A DNA stretch of 64,000 nucleotides. Origin: Phyto melanocephala (taxonomy: Eukaryota; Arthropoda; Insecta; Diptera; Rhinophoridae). Position numbers and translations under genes: made by a program. The stretch covers positions 148,678,223 through 148,742,222 of the forward strand of contig OW799233.1 of assembly GCA_941918925.1 (NCBI GenBank), in the 5' to 3' direction. The notes beneath the pieces were generated by a model, which saw nothing but the letters and a program-made list of their open reading frames with translations, had not been told where the DNA came from and searched no databases. Position 1 is the first letter of the stretch. Every line of letters begins with the position of its first letter. Positions 41,769 to 54,700 of the stretch are shown here, piece by piece.

Positions 41769-42712
41769 GCTATAGACTCTGAAACTGTAAAACCGATCGG
41801 GCTCAAACTTTGGTAAGTTGTTGTACACATACCGGGGAGTGTTTATGGATGAAAAAAAGTGGGCGGGGCCACGCCCATAAAAATTAGTTATCAGTTTTAG
41901 CTACTTGCACTTGACCGATTTTTCTGAAACTTTGCACACATATCGAGCTGTCATGACTAAATAATTTTGTGATAAGAAAAGTGGGCGGGGCCACGCCCCT
42001 AAAAAAGTTTTAATTTTTAGGTACTTGCACTGGACCGACTTTTCTGAAACTTTGCACACATATTGAGCTGTCATGACTTTATTATTTTGTGATTGAAAAA
42101 GTGGGCGGGGCCACGCCCATAAAAAAAGGTTATAATTTTGAGGTACTTGCACCAGACCGATTTTTCTGAAACTTTGCAAACATATCGAGCTGTCATGACT
42201 AAATAATTTCGTGATTAGAAAAGTGGGCAGTGCCACGCCCATAAAAAAAGGTATCATTTTGAGGTACTTGCACTGGACCGATTATTCTGAAACTATGCAC
42301 ACATATTGATCTGTTATAACTTTACAATTTTGTGATTAGAAAAGTGGGCAGGGCCACGCCCATAAAAACGGTTATAATTTTGAGGTACTTGCGCTATTCC
42401 GATTCTTCTGAAACTTTGCACTTATATTGAGCTGTTATGACTTTACAATTTCGTGATTAGAAAAGTGGGCAATGCCACGCCCATAAAAAAAATTATAATT
42501 TTTAGGTTTTTGCACTTGATATTCAATTAAAAATCAGAATGCATTTTGATTCATTAAGGGGCGTAGCAGCGCGCGCCGGGTTTGGCTAGTTATAAATATA
42601 AAAAAACGATAAATAATAAATATGAAAAAAATATTTAAAATTAACAACTATAATATTAATAAGAATTTATTTATAATAATAACAAAACAAAATAATTTAA
42701 ATAATAATGCTA

Positions 42713-42762
<50 letters not shown>

Positions 42763-45700
42763 CACGTCGTATACGTGATATATAACAATGTTTTATTATA
42801 TATTACGTATACGTACGTAGATACTAAAGTTCTGCTGTTCTGTTATACTAATCACCACACAGTACACATAAAAAAAGAAAGTAAATGTGACAGAAAATAA
42901 CATCACAGGAAACTTTGACAATTTCTTAAAATCTTTTTTATTTGAAAGTAAAAAAAAAAATATTATCTTTTAATCAATGAAGACTTTAGCAAAGTTCGAA
43001 AAAAACTACATTTAAATAAAATTTTTAAATTTTTTCTGTTAGTTTTAGTTTTAAAAATACGTAATTTTCAATAGCACACATACAAAGTTGAATTTAAAAT
43101 GTGTATACTAATTAAAAAAAAAAAAATTTAATAAATAATGCTACAATAAGTCTTATCTTGAGACTTATTGTAGCCTTATTATTATTATAACATATTTTTT
43201 TCATATACGAAACACCAACATTTTTTAATTCAATGTGGCGACAAAGAAATTTATGTATTTTTGAAAAAATCTATAGTACTACAGTAAAAAATTGGTCCAT
43301 GCATGCCATCTCTGTTAAAAATGGTAATGCCATCCAAAATTTAAAAAACTTCCTACACAATATTTGATTAGCTTTGGATTGCGAATTAAGACTAATTAAT
43401 AGCAACAAATTTTAAATAAGAATATCTTATTAGATTGATTATTCGATGTTACACATGTGGGATGTATTTACAAATTATTTTCTTTATAAATTATTAAGAA
43501 ATGTGTTGTTGTAGTGTCGAAGCATCAAAAAATATTTTCGAAAAAACAAAAATATGCTAAAAATAAAATACCTATAAACCGATTTATGTTTTTTTTTTAT
43601 TCCAAATGACTTTACAGTTTTGAATCAAAATAATCAAAACAAATATATTATTGAAAAACTGTGGTAATATAAATTGTATTACCAGAAACCAAAGCTATTG
43701 AATTACGATTACGATTAGATTACATTACTTTTTAAAGGAATCATGATGAGTATATTATTTTCTTTTCAAAATTTTCTATTTATGATTACAAATAATTAAA
43801 AAATAATAAGAATTACTTCAAATTACTACAAATAATCAAATTGAATACATTTTTTTTATTTTCATTATTTTTGATTGTTTTTGAAATCTATTGTATTGTA
43901 TGACAGTGAACAAAAGTTAAACTACGCTATCAAATGCGGTCAACTTTCTGTTTTTAAGTAGTTTATAGTTTTCGGGATAAACCGCTATTTAAAATGTGAA
44001 TATAGTTCTACTATATATTTGTGGCAAAAAGGGAAAACTGCTTATGTGTGATTTTATAGTTTTTCAGGAAAGAACTTTTAAATTTTTGAGTTGATTTTTA
44101 TAAATTAATTACTTTTTAAATAAAAGAATAAAAAAAAATAAAACAATTGTTTCAAAATAAAATAAAACTAAAACAAAAGGTAGAATAAGCTCCACATAAT
44201 AAAATAGCAATTATTTTCTTTGAGTTCGATCTGCTATTAATTTATTGGTTACAAAATTATACACATAATTACCAGTCACATTTCAGTAAGTGGGCGTTAC
44301 ACACATATAATTAATCCATTTATTTTTATTATAATATAGAACCACATATTATACTTAATATGACAATTTAAGAATTTTAACAATATTCACAATACACAAA
44401 ATTGGGTAATATGTCTTACATAGGAAGTAGGAGTCTTAATCCTTCAAAAATATTTATCCATTCAGAATTTATATGAATTTTCCAAAAAACTTTAGATTCA
44501 GGTGGGTGTTGAAATAAGCGTGTAACAATTATTTTCTCGTTTTATTATAATAGTGGCTTCAAAGTCACGTTTACGAACTATTGTTCCTTTAATTTGCAAA
44601 AATAGCGAACATTTTAGTTTTCTCGTTAATTCTTTTTTTTTGTAAAGTCTGATACCTCTCTAAATCGTACTTACTCTAAAACAACCTCTTATAATTCGTA
44701 ATAAAAAAGGCGATTTTTTCCTCCTTGTTTGTTTACAAATATCGTTAGTTTCTTTCTAAAAGGTTTTGTTTTTTTATCTTAACCTTAAAATTAGTTCTAA
44801 AATATAATTCATAACAAGCAGCCGGTCCTTTCGTACTTTATTTACTACCTTCATATTTTACATAGCGGTGTATCTTGAAAACTAAAACCAACATAAACCA
44901 GTAAGAGTACTATATTCGGCCGCTCTGAATCTTAAATACCCTTTACAACATGTAGTCATGCAATAACAATTGTTAGTATCACCATTCATCTAATATGAAA
45001 AACATATGTACATACATATGTAAAAACACCCCAATGTAAAATTATAAATTGAGTTTATGTATGTTAGAAAAAAATAAATAAAAATATTAAATTAACTAAA
45101 TTATTTAGGATATGCTCCCATAATTTTTCAATTATATTAATTTGGTTGTTGGGTTTAAGCTGGTTTATATGCATTTCACTGGTGCTTATGCCAGATCATC
45201 AGTAAACCTTAACCCAAATTCTTGAAAAAGTTTAAAATCTTTATAAGTTATATTTTTAAATTCGCATTAACAAAATGAGAATTCAAAAATAAAACAAAAA
45301 ACTATAAAAAACTTCTTCAAAAACCCAACCAACAATTTTTCAATTTTAATTTATCTTATTTTCCAACAACCAAATTAATATAATTGAAAAATTATAGGAG
45401 CATATCCTAAATAATTTAGTAAATTAACTAAAATAAAGATTTTATTTTTCGGTTGCCCTTATAAGCATTTAGTGTTAACCAACGGTTAGCCAAATGCTAA
45501 AGGGATTAGAAAAATAAAATAAATTAAAATTGAAAAATTGTTGGTTGGGTCTTTGAAGAAGTTTTTTATAGTTTTTTGTTTTATTTTTGAATTCTCATTT
45601 TGTTAATGAGAATTTAAAAATATAACTTATAAAGATTTTAAACTTTTTCAAGAATTTGGGTAAAGGTTTACTGATGATCTGGCATAAGCACCAGTGAAAT

Positions 45701-48700
45701 GCATATAAACCAGCTTAAACCCAACAACCAAAATAATATAAAAATATTAAAAATAAAAATTTTTTTTGGCTCAGCTGGAATTCGATGCCAGGTTCACTCT
45801 GACCAGTATACCACGTTTGTATAAAGTGGTCATGTGGTCATGGCTTATTTCTCCTATACCAGTTGTTTATGTACCGATTTTCCTGATTGTCAATACCGAT
45901 CTGCTACCGAATATTTCTGATATTTCAATACCTCACGTGGGTCCAGGCGATGTCGAGGGCTTCAAAAATTTGATTTCCACATACACACGGACAGACGGAC
46001 ATACTGACAGAGCTTCATCGACTTCTCTATTCATTAACTTTCTGAAAATATATACTTTATGGGGTCGAAAATAAAAATTGTAGAAATTTCACACGAATGA
46101 CAAACCTATAAATATATACCCTTTTTCACTTTTGTGTGAAGGGTATAAAAAAAAACTGACTGTCAGATTAAGAGCAACAAAAAGTTGAACGCATTTTATA
46201 GAGTAGTTTAACTTTTGTTCACTTTGACACAAAACTTAGACTTAGATTCAAAAATAATCAAAAATTAATTATTATTTAGTTTCTTTGACCTTTTATAATA
46301 ATATAAAATAGTTTTTTAAGCTTAAGGTCTTTTCAATAATAAAAAATCTTTTTGTTTTATTTTATATTATTTGATCAATATTTCGCTAAAAAAAAAAAGA
46401 TTTTTTATTACTGAAAATACCTTAAGCTTAAAAAACTATAATATATAATCAAAAATTATTAAAAGTATTTTTTTAAGTGTCGGATAATATATAGTAATTC
46501 AAAGAACCTTTTTTATTTTTTTTTTTATCATTTGTGGTCGTATTCAATTATTTATCATGCAGAACTGAAAATAATCGTAATTTAATCATTACTTCACCTT
46601 AAAAATAATTTAGTTACAATTCATTACGAATAATAACACAGAAAAACAAAACAACACTTTTTTTTTTTTGTTGCATAAAGTTTTTCTACTGTTGTTTACT
46701 AATTTGGCTGCGCTGATTTCAAATCTAGTGGTAGCGACAGTGATTTTGATTGTGCCGGTAGTCCCCGACCACTAAATCAAGATGATCTAAATGACTGGAT
46801 GAGTGACCTTGGACTTTCTAAAACGGTTTGTTTGGGTAGTGAGGAATTTTTTGGACAATAGGAAATGTGATGGCTACATTCAGCACGTTGAACAGTTGCT
46901 GATACACTTCCAGCTGCTTGGATGCAACATAAGTATTAAGCTTCACTACCTTCACAGCCATCTAGACTATTTTCCTGAAAATCTCGGTGACCTAAACAAG
47001 GAACAAGGAGAGCGCTTTCACTGGGATAATGTCAGAAACACAAACAAAGAATATCGCTAAATTACAATATTTTAAGTCCTACTAAAATAGATGTGTCATT
47101 AATTAAAAAAAGAAATTTTATAAAAAAATTGATAAGTAGTTATCAAATGCTATAATAACGCCGTAAGTGTAATTTATTGAATGAAGTTTTATCATTATCA
47201 ATGTTAAACGATTTAACATTTTGTATTTATTTTATTACTCTTTAATGTTAACATACACATGCAAATTTACATATATAGGCATGTATACATAAGTATATCG
47301 ATATTTAGAAAAGACAAATGTATGTTTGCATTTATAATGACTTACAAACATACTTACATATATACATGTGCTTATTTAAAATTTTGTTATTTTCATATAA
47401 TTTCTTGCAGATCCTTTAGCTTTGACAGCAGAATTTCTTGGCTTGGGCAGTCGTTTAACAAATTCAACTAATACAGCATTGACAAGCAATATATTGCCAT
47501 TGGCTAATGTAGGCGGCATTGTTAGGGACAACAGTAGTTGTAAAAATGGTGTTAGTGTTATTGGTAGTGTTGTTTCTGGATGTGGCACAAATTTAGAGAC
47601 TTTAAACAGTAATAACAACCATTCAAATTCATTGGCAGCTGCTTATTTGCCCCTTACACCAAGCTCAACTCAATCCTCTATATCGCCAGGAACTACGACC
47701 AGCAATACATTCGACATGTTTCAGGTAATAAAGATATGTAGTGAGAAACATCACATTTGATCATCAATTCGATTAATTTAATATTTGATTTTATTTTGCA
47801 TTTTATCAATATCAATAATAATCACGCTTTGTTTGCTGCACTGAAAGTTGCACATAATTATAAAATATTTGTATGTTTTAAGTTTGCCTTTTTGGTTTTG
47901 TTGTATGTTGAACAATGCTGAAAAACTCCTAAACCTTATCTTATCTACTTTATACTAACTACTTCTTTATATCTTCATTTATTTGTTTGTTTCATTCTAT
48001 CTTTTTTTTAATTTTTTTATTCTACTTGCTTTTCACTTGTCTTCCTCTATTTCAATAAAAAAATATATATATAGTTTGATAATATTGCACCACAACACCA
48101 ACAAAATACACCTTTAAAGGTTTTCCAAAGAAACATCAGCTTCGATTGTTCTGCACCTTTATCGCCAAGTACGCCTACATCTCTTTATAATAACTCTTTT
48201 CAAAGTTCACCTTTAGTCAGGTAATAAATATATTTGTATAATTAATTAATTATAAAATAATTATAATAGTCAAGTTGATTATGTACTTTTTTTCGTTAAT
48301 CTTTTGATTTTTTTACCTTAAAATAAATATGTAAATTAAAAGCCTCAAGACATAAATATCTTGTTAACAGTAACAGTTACTTTACACTTTGGAAGCTTAT
48401 AATAAGGGAACTCATTAAAATGCTTAAGTTGATCATTAGGGTAAATAAGAAAATTTGCTCAACGGGCTTTACTTTTTTGTGAAATTTAAAACAGTAAATT
48501 TTTATTTGTCAATGAACTAATATTTAGTTGTGCTGTCAAACGTAGGTAGTTTTTATTACTTTTATAATTGCTTTAGTTGTGGTACATATTAAAGCATTAT
48601 GACATTGATAAAAAAAATGTATCGATACGCAAACAAAAGAAAGCTGTTGTTGCTGCAGTAGCACACGTCTCCGTCCTTTTTTCTTTATTATTGCATATAA

Positions 48701-51700
48701 GAAAATATGTTTTTATATTTCTGTTTTACTCGTTATCTATTTTTGTACAACTTTAAAGTTAATTTGAGATGTTTTATCTAACAACCCCATCAAGTTTTAG
48801 GTTTTAGGTGACCAATTGGCATGTTGTGCGCTCGATATGGAAGACGGAATTCCCAAACAAAAACCATAAACATAGTTTCCCATAAGTAACGGACTAGTCC
48901 AAGAACCCAGTCCCCTCAATGTAATACCTTATGGATCTCCAGTTCGAGTTCCCCAGGTATTCCAAGTTCGGCATGATATTCACTGTAAAATTCGCATCTT
49001 ATATGCCCAAACTAGAGGACAATGGCAGAGGTAATGTATTAAAGTCTTATCCTCTTCCTCGCATGCTATCCTCAGACAATCTCATGCGAGCTAGATGGGT
49101 TCTTAACTCCGTATGACCTGCACTAACACTGGTTAGTCTTCTAAGTCTTGATCTACTCAGTCTCAGAATTTCCTTTTATTTCCCAAGATTTGGGTCACCC
49201 CACTTTACCGACATCAGTACTTTGTTCCATCAAGTTTACAAAAAAAATATATTTTTATTGTTGACATTGTCATTTTTAAAGCAACTTATTGCATAGAAGT
49301 AATTCTAATGGTTGGTACACACTTTGCGACATGTTAATGCAACCTGTCAGTTTATTGTTTTTTTCTGCTTTAGTTCATTGAAAACCACATTGTCAATGAA
49401 ATATAAAATAAGCTTAAAAATTACCTAATAACCATTAGTTAATTAACATAAGTTAATTTTAAATAATTTATTAAAAAAAAATTACAATAATTGTTGAACG
49501 TTCATTTCATTTAATTTCTTTTGCGATGTCCAATTCGAATACAAAGTAAAAACTGATGTTGCACTTATGGTTTAGTTGTTGGTTGCAACATGAAAGATTA
49601 ACGTGTTACATAAACAGGTTAAAAATATGATCAATCAGCTTGAAAAATTTGTAGTTTCTTTTACAAAGTGATAAATTTTTTAACGCAGTTGTATTTTAAC
49701 CGTTAAATCCCTAAGTATCGATAATAATTACTTCAGTTATTGAGTGTTAAAAAAAGAAAGCAAAAAAAAACTAAAAATAAATTTAACAATTAATTGAACA
49801 GCTGACTTTCCAAAAGCATGAAAATCTTTTAATAAAATTTACTGCGATTTAAATTGTCTCGCCAACTTATCGTAGTTGTTAAAAAAAACATTTCACAAAA
49901 ACTCCGTTTGCAAAAACGAATAATAAACAATTTGTTAATAAAAGCGTTTTAATTGAGTTTCTTTTTTTGGCTTTCCAATGTCCATACATGTTTTTTAAAA
50001 TTATTTTCAATTTGTTTTTTTTTTTTTTTTTAATTTTTGATCTTATAGCGATAGCAGTAATTCTTCTTCGGCTAATGGTTTGTCTTTGGATTCCATACCG
50101 ATGGTTTATCAAAATGGCTACACAAATGGTCTAACTTCGACGCGTTCCAATTCTCCCGAAAGTCAAAATAGCAATCAATCAAATGAAAATAACTTAATTG
50201 ATATGATGGTAAGTATATAATAAATTTTCTCATTACTAAAAGATAAAGCTGTGGCTTTTGTCGAAAAATCATGTTTTAAAAATTTGTTTTGTTTCTTTTT
50301 AAACTTAAAGAAATTTATTTAAAAAAACTCGAAATTGAAATCAAATGTAATTCTTGATAACAAAAAGTTTAATTTCTACAATTCATCTAATCTAAATTAT
50401 GTATTCCGTCTATGATTGAAATTCGTGAATTGCTTGAAGTCAACTATTTAAAGCTGCCAAATGTTACACAGACCTGCAAAATTGCGTCATAACTTTCTGA
50501 GATATGAGCATATAAACACGTCCGCCTCTATTTTTTCCCATATTTTTACAACAATAATTAACATTTTTAGCCTTAGAAAAATTTTTACACACTTTTGGTA
50601 ATATAAATACATATTATATGTCTATAGGCTATTTTGGACTAATCGATCTCTAATCGGCCAAGTTATAGGCAAATTATTTGAAAACTATATATTTGTTTAA
50701 TTGTATTACGTTTCTCAGGTTACTAAATAATTTTTGGACACGCTGGTGACACTAAATTGCAAGCCGCAGCCTCAAAATTTATTTTAGATAAAAACCAATA
50801 AGTCGGTTAGAAACTTACTGAGATATAAGCTTTAAAATACATCTACTTCGGTGTTTTTCTTAAAATTTCTAAACGAAAATCAAATTTTTAGTCTCTAGAT
50901 AACCAGAAGGGTCAATATGGGTGTTAAATAAAATTTGACTGGTAAAATATAATACACAAGGTTTGTTTGGTATGGAAAATGGACTGAATCGGAATATTAG
51001 GAAGAGCTCGTAATGCAGCAGTAGGTCAAAAAAACCATGTCCTTCCAACATCGAAAAAATGAAATTGTGTCCAAACGCATTAACCATGCCATGAAATTTC
51101 GAATGTATATTTCATTAGTGAAAAAAGTATTTTTCCCCGAAACTTATTCAAATCCATGTGTTAGGAAAGGAGTTATACTTAGTTAAAAATGTACGAAAAT
51201 TTATACCGTTTAGTAATAAAACAGGCAAAATTAGATGTATGATTCTGAAATTTTTCGAACACTGCTTTTTGGTCAAAAGCTTTGTACTTACGAAAAAAAA
51301 TGAGACACACCCACTTTTACTCCCGCCTCCCATATAACGCTTTATCTCAAATTTATATAATTTCTCTATGAATAAAGATTTTGAAAAATAACTCTATATT
51401 GAAACATCTGAGTGGAGTTTATTGGAAGAAACTATTTCGACACGCCTATTTTAACGCCCAATTTTCACGTTATCTAGTGTTAATGAAATTTAAAAGCTCA
51501 TAAAAACTACAAAATTTGAGGTATGATGAAGAAATTTTGCACATATAGCTTTCTAGTCAATATCACTGTTATGCAAAAAAATAAAGGTAACACGCCCACT
51601 TTTACGCCCACCTCCTATATAACGCTTTATCTCAAATTCATGTAATTTCTCTATGAATAAAGATTTTGGATAAATAAAGGACTCTATATTGAAATATCTG

Positions 51701-54700
51701 AGTGGAGTTTATTGGCAGAAACTATTTCGAAACGCCTACTGCAACGCCCACTTTTTACGTAATCTACTGTTAATGAAATTTTAAAAAAATGAAATGAAAA
51801 ATGAAACCGACAGAGTTAGAGGTACGCTGATGAAATTATGCACATATAGCTTTCTAGTCAATGTCACTGTTATTCCAAAAAAAGAAGTTGATACGCCCTC
51901 TTTAACGCCTACCTCCCATATAACGATTAATCTTAAATTTATATAATTTTTCTATAGACAAAATTTTTGGAAGAAGAAAGGACTATATTGAAATACCTAA
52001 GTTTTATTTATTAGCAGAAACTATATTGACACGCCTACTTTAACGCCCATTTTCATTGAAAGACTAAATTTGCGAAAATATTTTAATAGCTTATCGAAGT
52101 TATACAAAGAAAGTGATACTTATTTTTGTATAAAAAGATTATTCAATAGCGACTACTGTTTATAACAAAATAATAAATCTTGTGCTATAAAAGTACATCA
52201 AATTGATGGTGGGTATCAAAACTTCGGCACAGCCGAATAAGCTGCTCTCCTTTATAAAACTCAAAAGCTTGTTAATAAATTTTGGTAAATTTAAAAAAGT
52301 TGGGAAGTACCAGGGTACACTTATACAAGGTGGCGGTGCAAGCCCAGCTGACTATTTTTTTGTGTTCTGGAGAATGTCAAAATACATACTTAAAAAAATT
52401 ATTTCAACTTCGGAAATTGTCAAACTCCATACATAAAAAAAGAGAGACAAAAATTGCTCTCCTTTACGCTATCACCTTATGTAATTACACCATGGGAAGT
52501 ACTATAAATTCGAAAAATAAAAAGTTTTATTTGCTCAATATGTTTAGGTAATGTAAATCTTATTAAAAGCAATGTGTTATTTTGTAACTCTTTCAGAAAT
52601 TTCTTAATGTCAGCAATAACCAACAGAAACAACAGAAGCCAATGCAGCAGCAACAACAGCAGCAGAGGTTTCAATATCAAAATCTTCAACAACATCGCCA
52701 AAAACAACATGAATCGTATTCAACACCAGAATTTGAAAATTCAACCAACCGATCTTCACCAACCACAAATCTATTTGATGAACAAAATTTGGAAAATTTT
52801 GAAGCTCTTTCAGCATTCGATATGGAATTAACAAAATTGCAAGCCTTAAATGCTGTTACTCTATTGCAAGCCCAACAGCAACAAGTACCATTATTGCAAA
52901 ATTTACTGCAGACATACAACACCATTAATCAATTACAAAATTGGCAAATACAACAACAACAACAACAACATCAGCAGCAACAGCAACAACAGCACCATCC
53001 CCCACAGCAAGCGCAACAAACCAATGCAAATTTTAATAATGCTCTAAATGCCAATACTTTTGGTTCCGATGCGTATTTGGATCGTGTTGCTAAATTCTAT
53101 AGGGGATCGGCCGCATTTTGTGAACCCACTTGCACTTGGAGTGGCCAATTGCCACCACGTTCACATCGTTTGTATCAGTTCTCGCCAAAAGTATTTTTAG
53201 GTGGCATACCGTGGGACATTAGTGAACATTCGTTGATACAGATCTTTAAACCATTTGGACAAATCAAGTAGGTTTGATTTATTATTGAGCCCTTTTTACA
53301 TTTTGTCATTAACTTTCAAAATATTTGATTTAAATTTTTTTTATTCATTTTTAGAGTTGAATGGCCTGGTAAAGAGCAACAAGCCGCCCAGCCCAAGGGT
53401 TATGTTTATATTATTTTTGAATCGGACAAGCAGGTAAAGGCCTTACTTGCTGCTTGTGCTGTTCAAACCGATGATCCCCAAAGTGGCAGTGCCATATTCT
53501 TTTTTAAAATATCCTCCCGACGCATTAAGGCTAAAGATGTAAGTATGATTTATATTTAGATTTTACTTTTAAAATAATGCCTATAAATTTATCACATTTT
53601 TTTTATTAATTTAAGGTTGAAGTTATACCCTGGCTTATTGGAGACTCAAATTTTGTTAAGTCGACTTCGCAAAAATTAGATCCCACTAAAACAGTGTTTG
53701 TTGGTGCCTTACATGGTAAAATCACGGCAGAGGGTTTAGCTAAAATAATGGATGATCTATTTGATGGAGTTTTATATGCTGGTAAGTCGAAAAACAAATT
53801 GGTATACAAATTGTTAAATATTTTCTTAGAAATTCTAAATCTAATAATAATTGTAATAATAATTGTGTCACAAGAAATAATAATATGACACAATCACACA
53901 AATTGACAGTGGTTTGGCATCATATTTATTGTCTGATGTCGTCACATAATTTAACAACGTATTGTGTGGTCCTTTGACCATCAACAAACATACTATTTTT
54001 AACTTAATTTGTTTTATATATACATTTATATAGGCATTGATACCGATAAATATAAATACCCCATTGGATCAGGTCGTGTAACATTTAATAATAATCGTTC
54101 ATACATGAAGGCCGTTTCAGCAGCATTCATTGAAATTCGAGCACCAAAATTTACCAAAAAATTGCAAATTGATCCATATCTTGAAGATTCATTATGTTCA
54201 ATATGTGGCGTACAACACGGACCATATTACTGTCGGGAGTTATCATGTTTCAGGTAAAAAATTATTTCATTTTCTTATGTTTGGTTGCACAAAATAAGGG
54301 TACTCACAAAGAGTAGTGCAAACTGTGCAAACGATGCAAATATTTTCAAAAATTCACACAACAACAAAATTTATGCATTTGCAGTTTGCTTAATTTTACT
54401 TAATTTGCACTATAAAAAGCTTGAGCAAATTGGCTGTGTATATTTGCTCAGAAGCAATTAAGTGACAACTGCTGTTTTTGACATTTCGACCGACATTAAT
54501 TTTATGTAAAAGAATACTAATATCACAAGATATGTTTGTTAGTGGCAATAAAATTAAAAAAAAATAGGTTCTTTTGATAAAAAAAAGAGAAACATTTAAG
54601 AAATTCAATAAGAAGTTGCCAGATTTTTTCAGTCGGTAACTCTGACAACAACGGCTAAAATAAATAAGTATTTCGCATTAAAAAAAGGATGCTCACGATC

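Larger units (their letters stand above)
43904..46225. mobile_element. possible 2.3-kb element bounded by ~45-bp inverted repeats
   Basis: The left arm starts CAGTGAACAAAAGTTAAACT (43904-43949). The right arm is its complement with few mismatches (46181-46225). The interval includes an INE-1-like tail (45970-46150) and the fold-back repeat. No clear target duplication was found, so the two arms could be separate insertions. Confidence 0.45.
20843..47410 (+). other. orb: orb intron of 26.6 kb, largely mobile DNA
   Basis: It is bounded by GTATGT and TTGCAG. No coding exon was recognised in it; an alternative promoter or first exon may hide here, as orb has sex-specific transcripts in Drosophila. 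It contains the nested transposon block, mariner and hAT remnants, the NUMT, minisatellite elements and fold-back repeats listed separately. Confidence 0.8.
50209..52596 (+). other. orb: orb intron with a long tandem repeat
   Basis: A 2.4 kb intron. The first part (50209-51200) shows no recognised element. About 51250-52100 is a ~290-bp tandem repeat, ending near an INE-1-like end at about 52200. Confidence 0.7.

Noticed and set aside
41901..42257. 118-codon frame on the - strand
   Set aside because: It is made of the ~121-bp minisatellite units, and its repeated peptide simply follows the DNA repeat.
42622..42900. Asn-rich frame of 92 codons
   Set aside because: It is an (AAT)n microsatellite read in one frame.
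45766..46074. 102-codon frame with membrane-like text
   Set aside because: It overlaps the conserved non-coding INE-1-like right end.
53255..53437. Read-through of the 87-bp intron between RRM1 exons
   Set aside because: The orb frame stops immediately after 53267; splicing restores IKVEWPGK.
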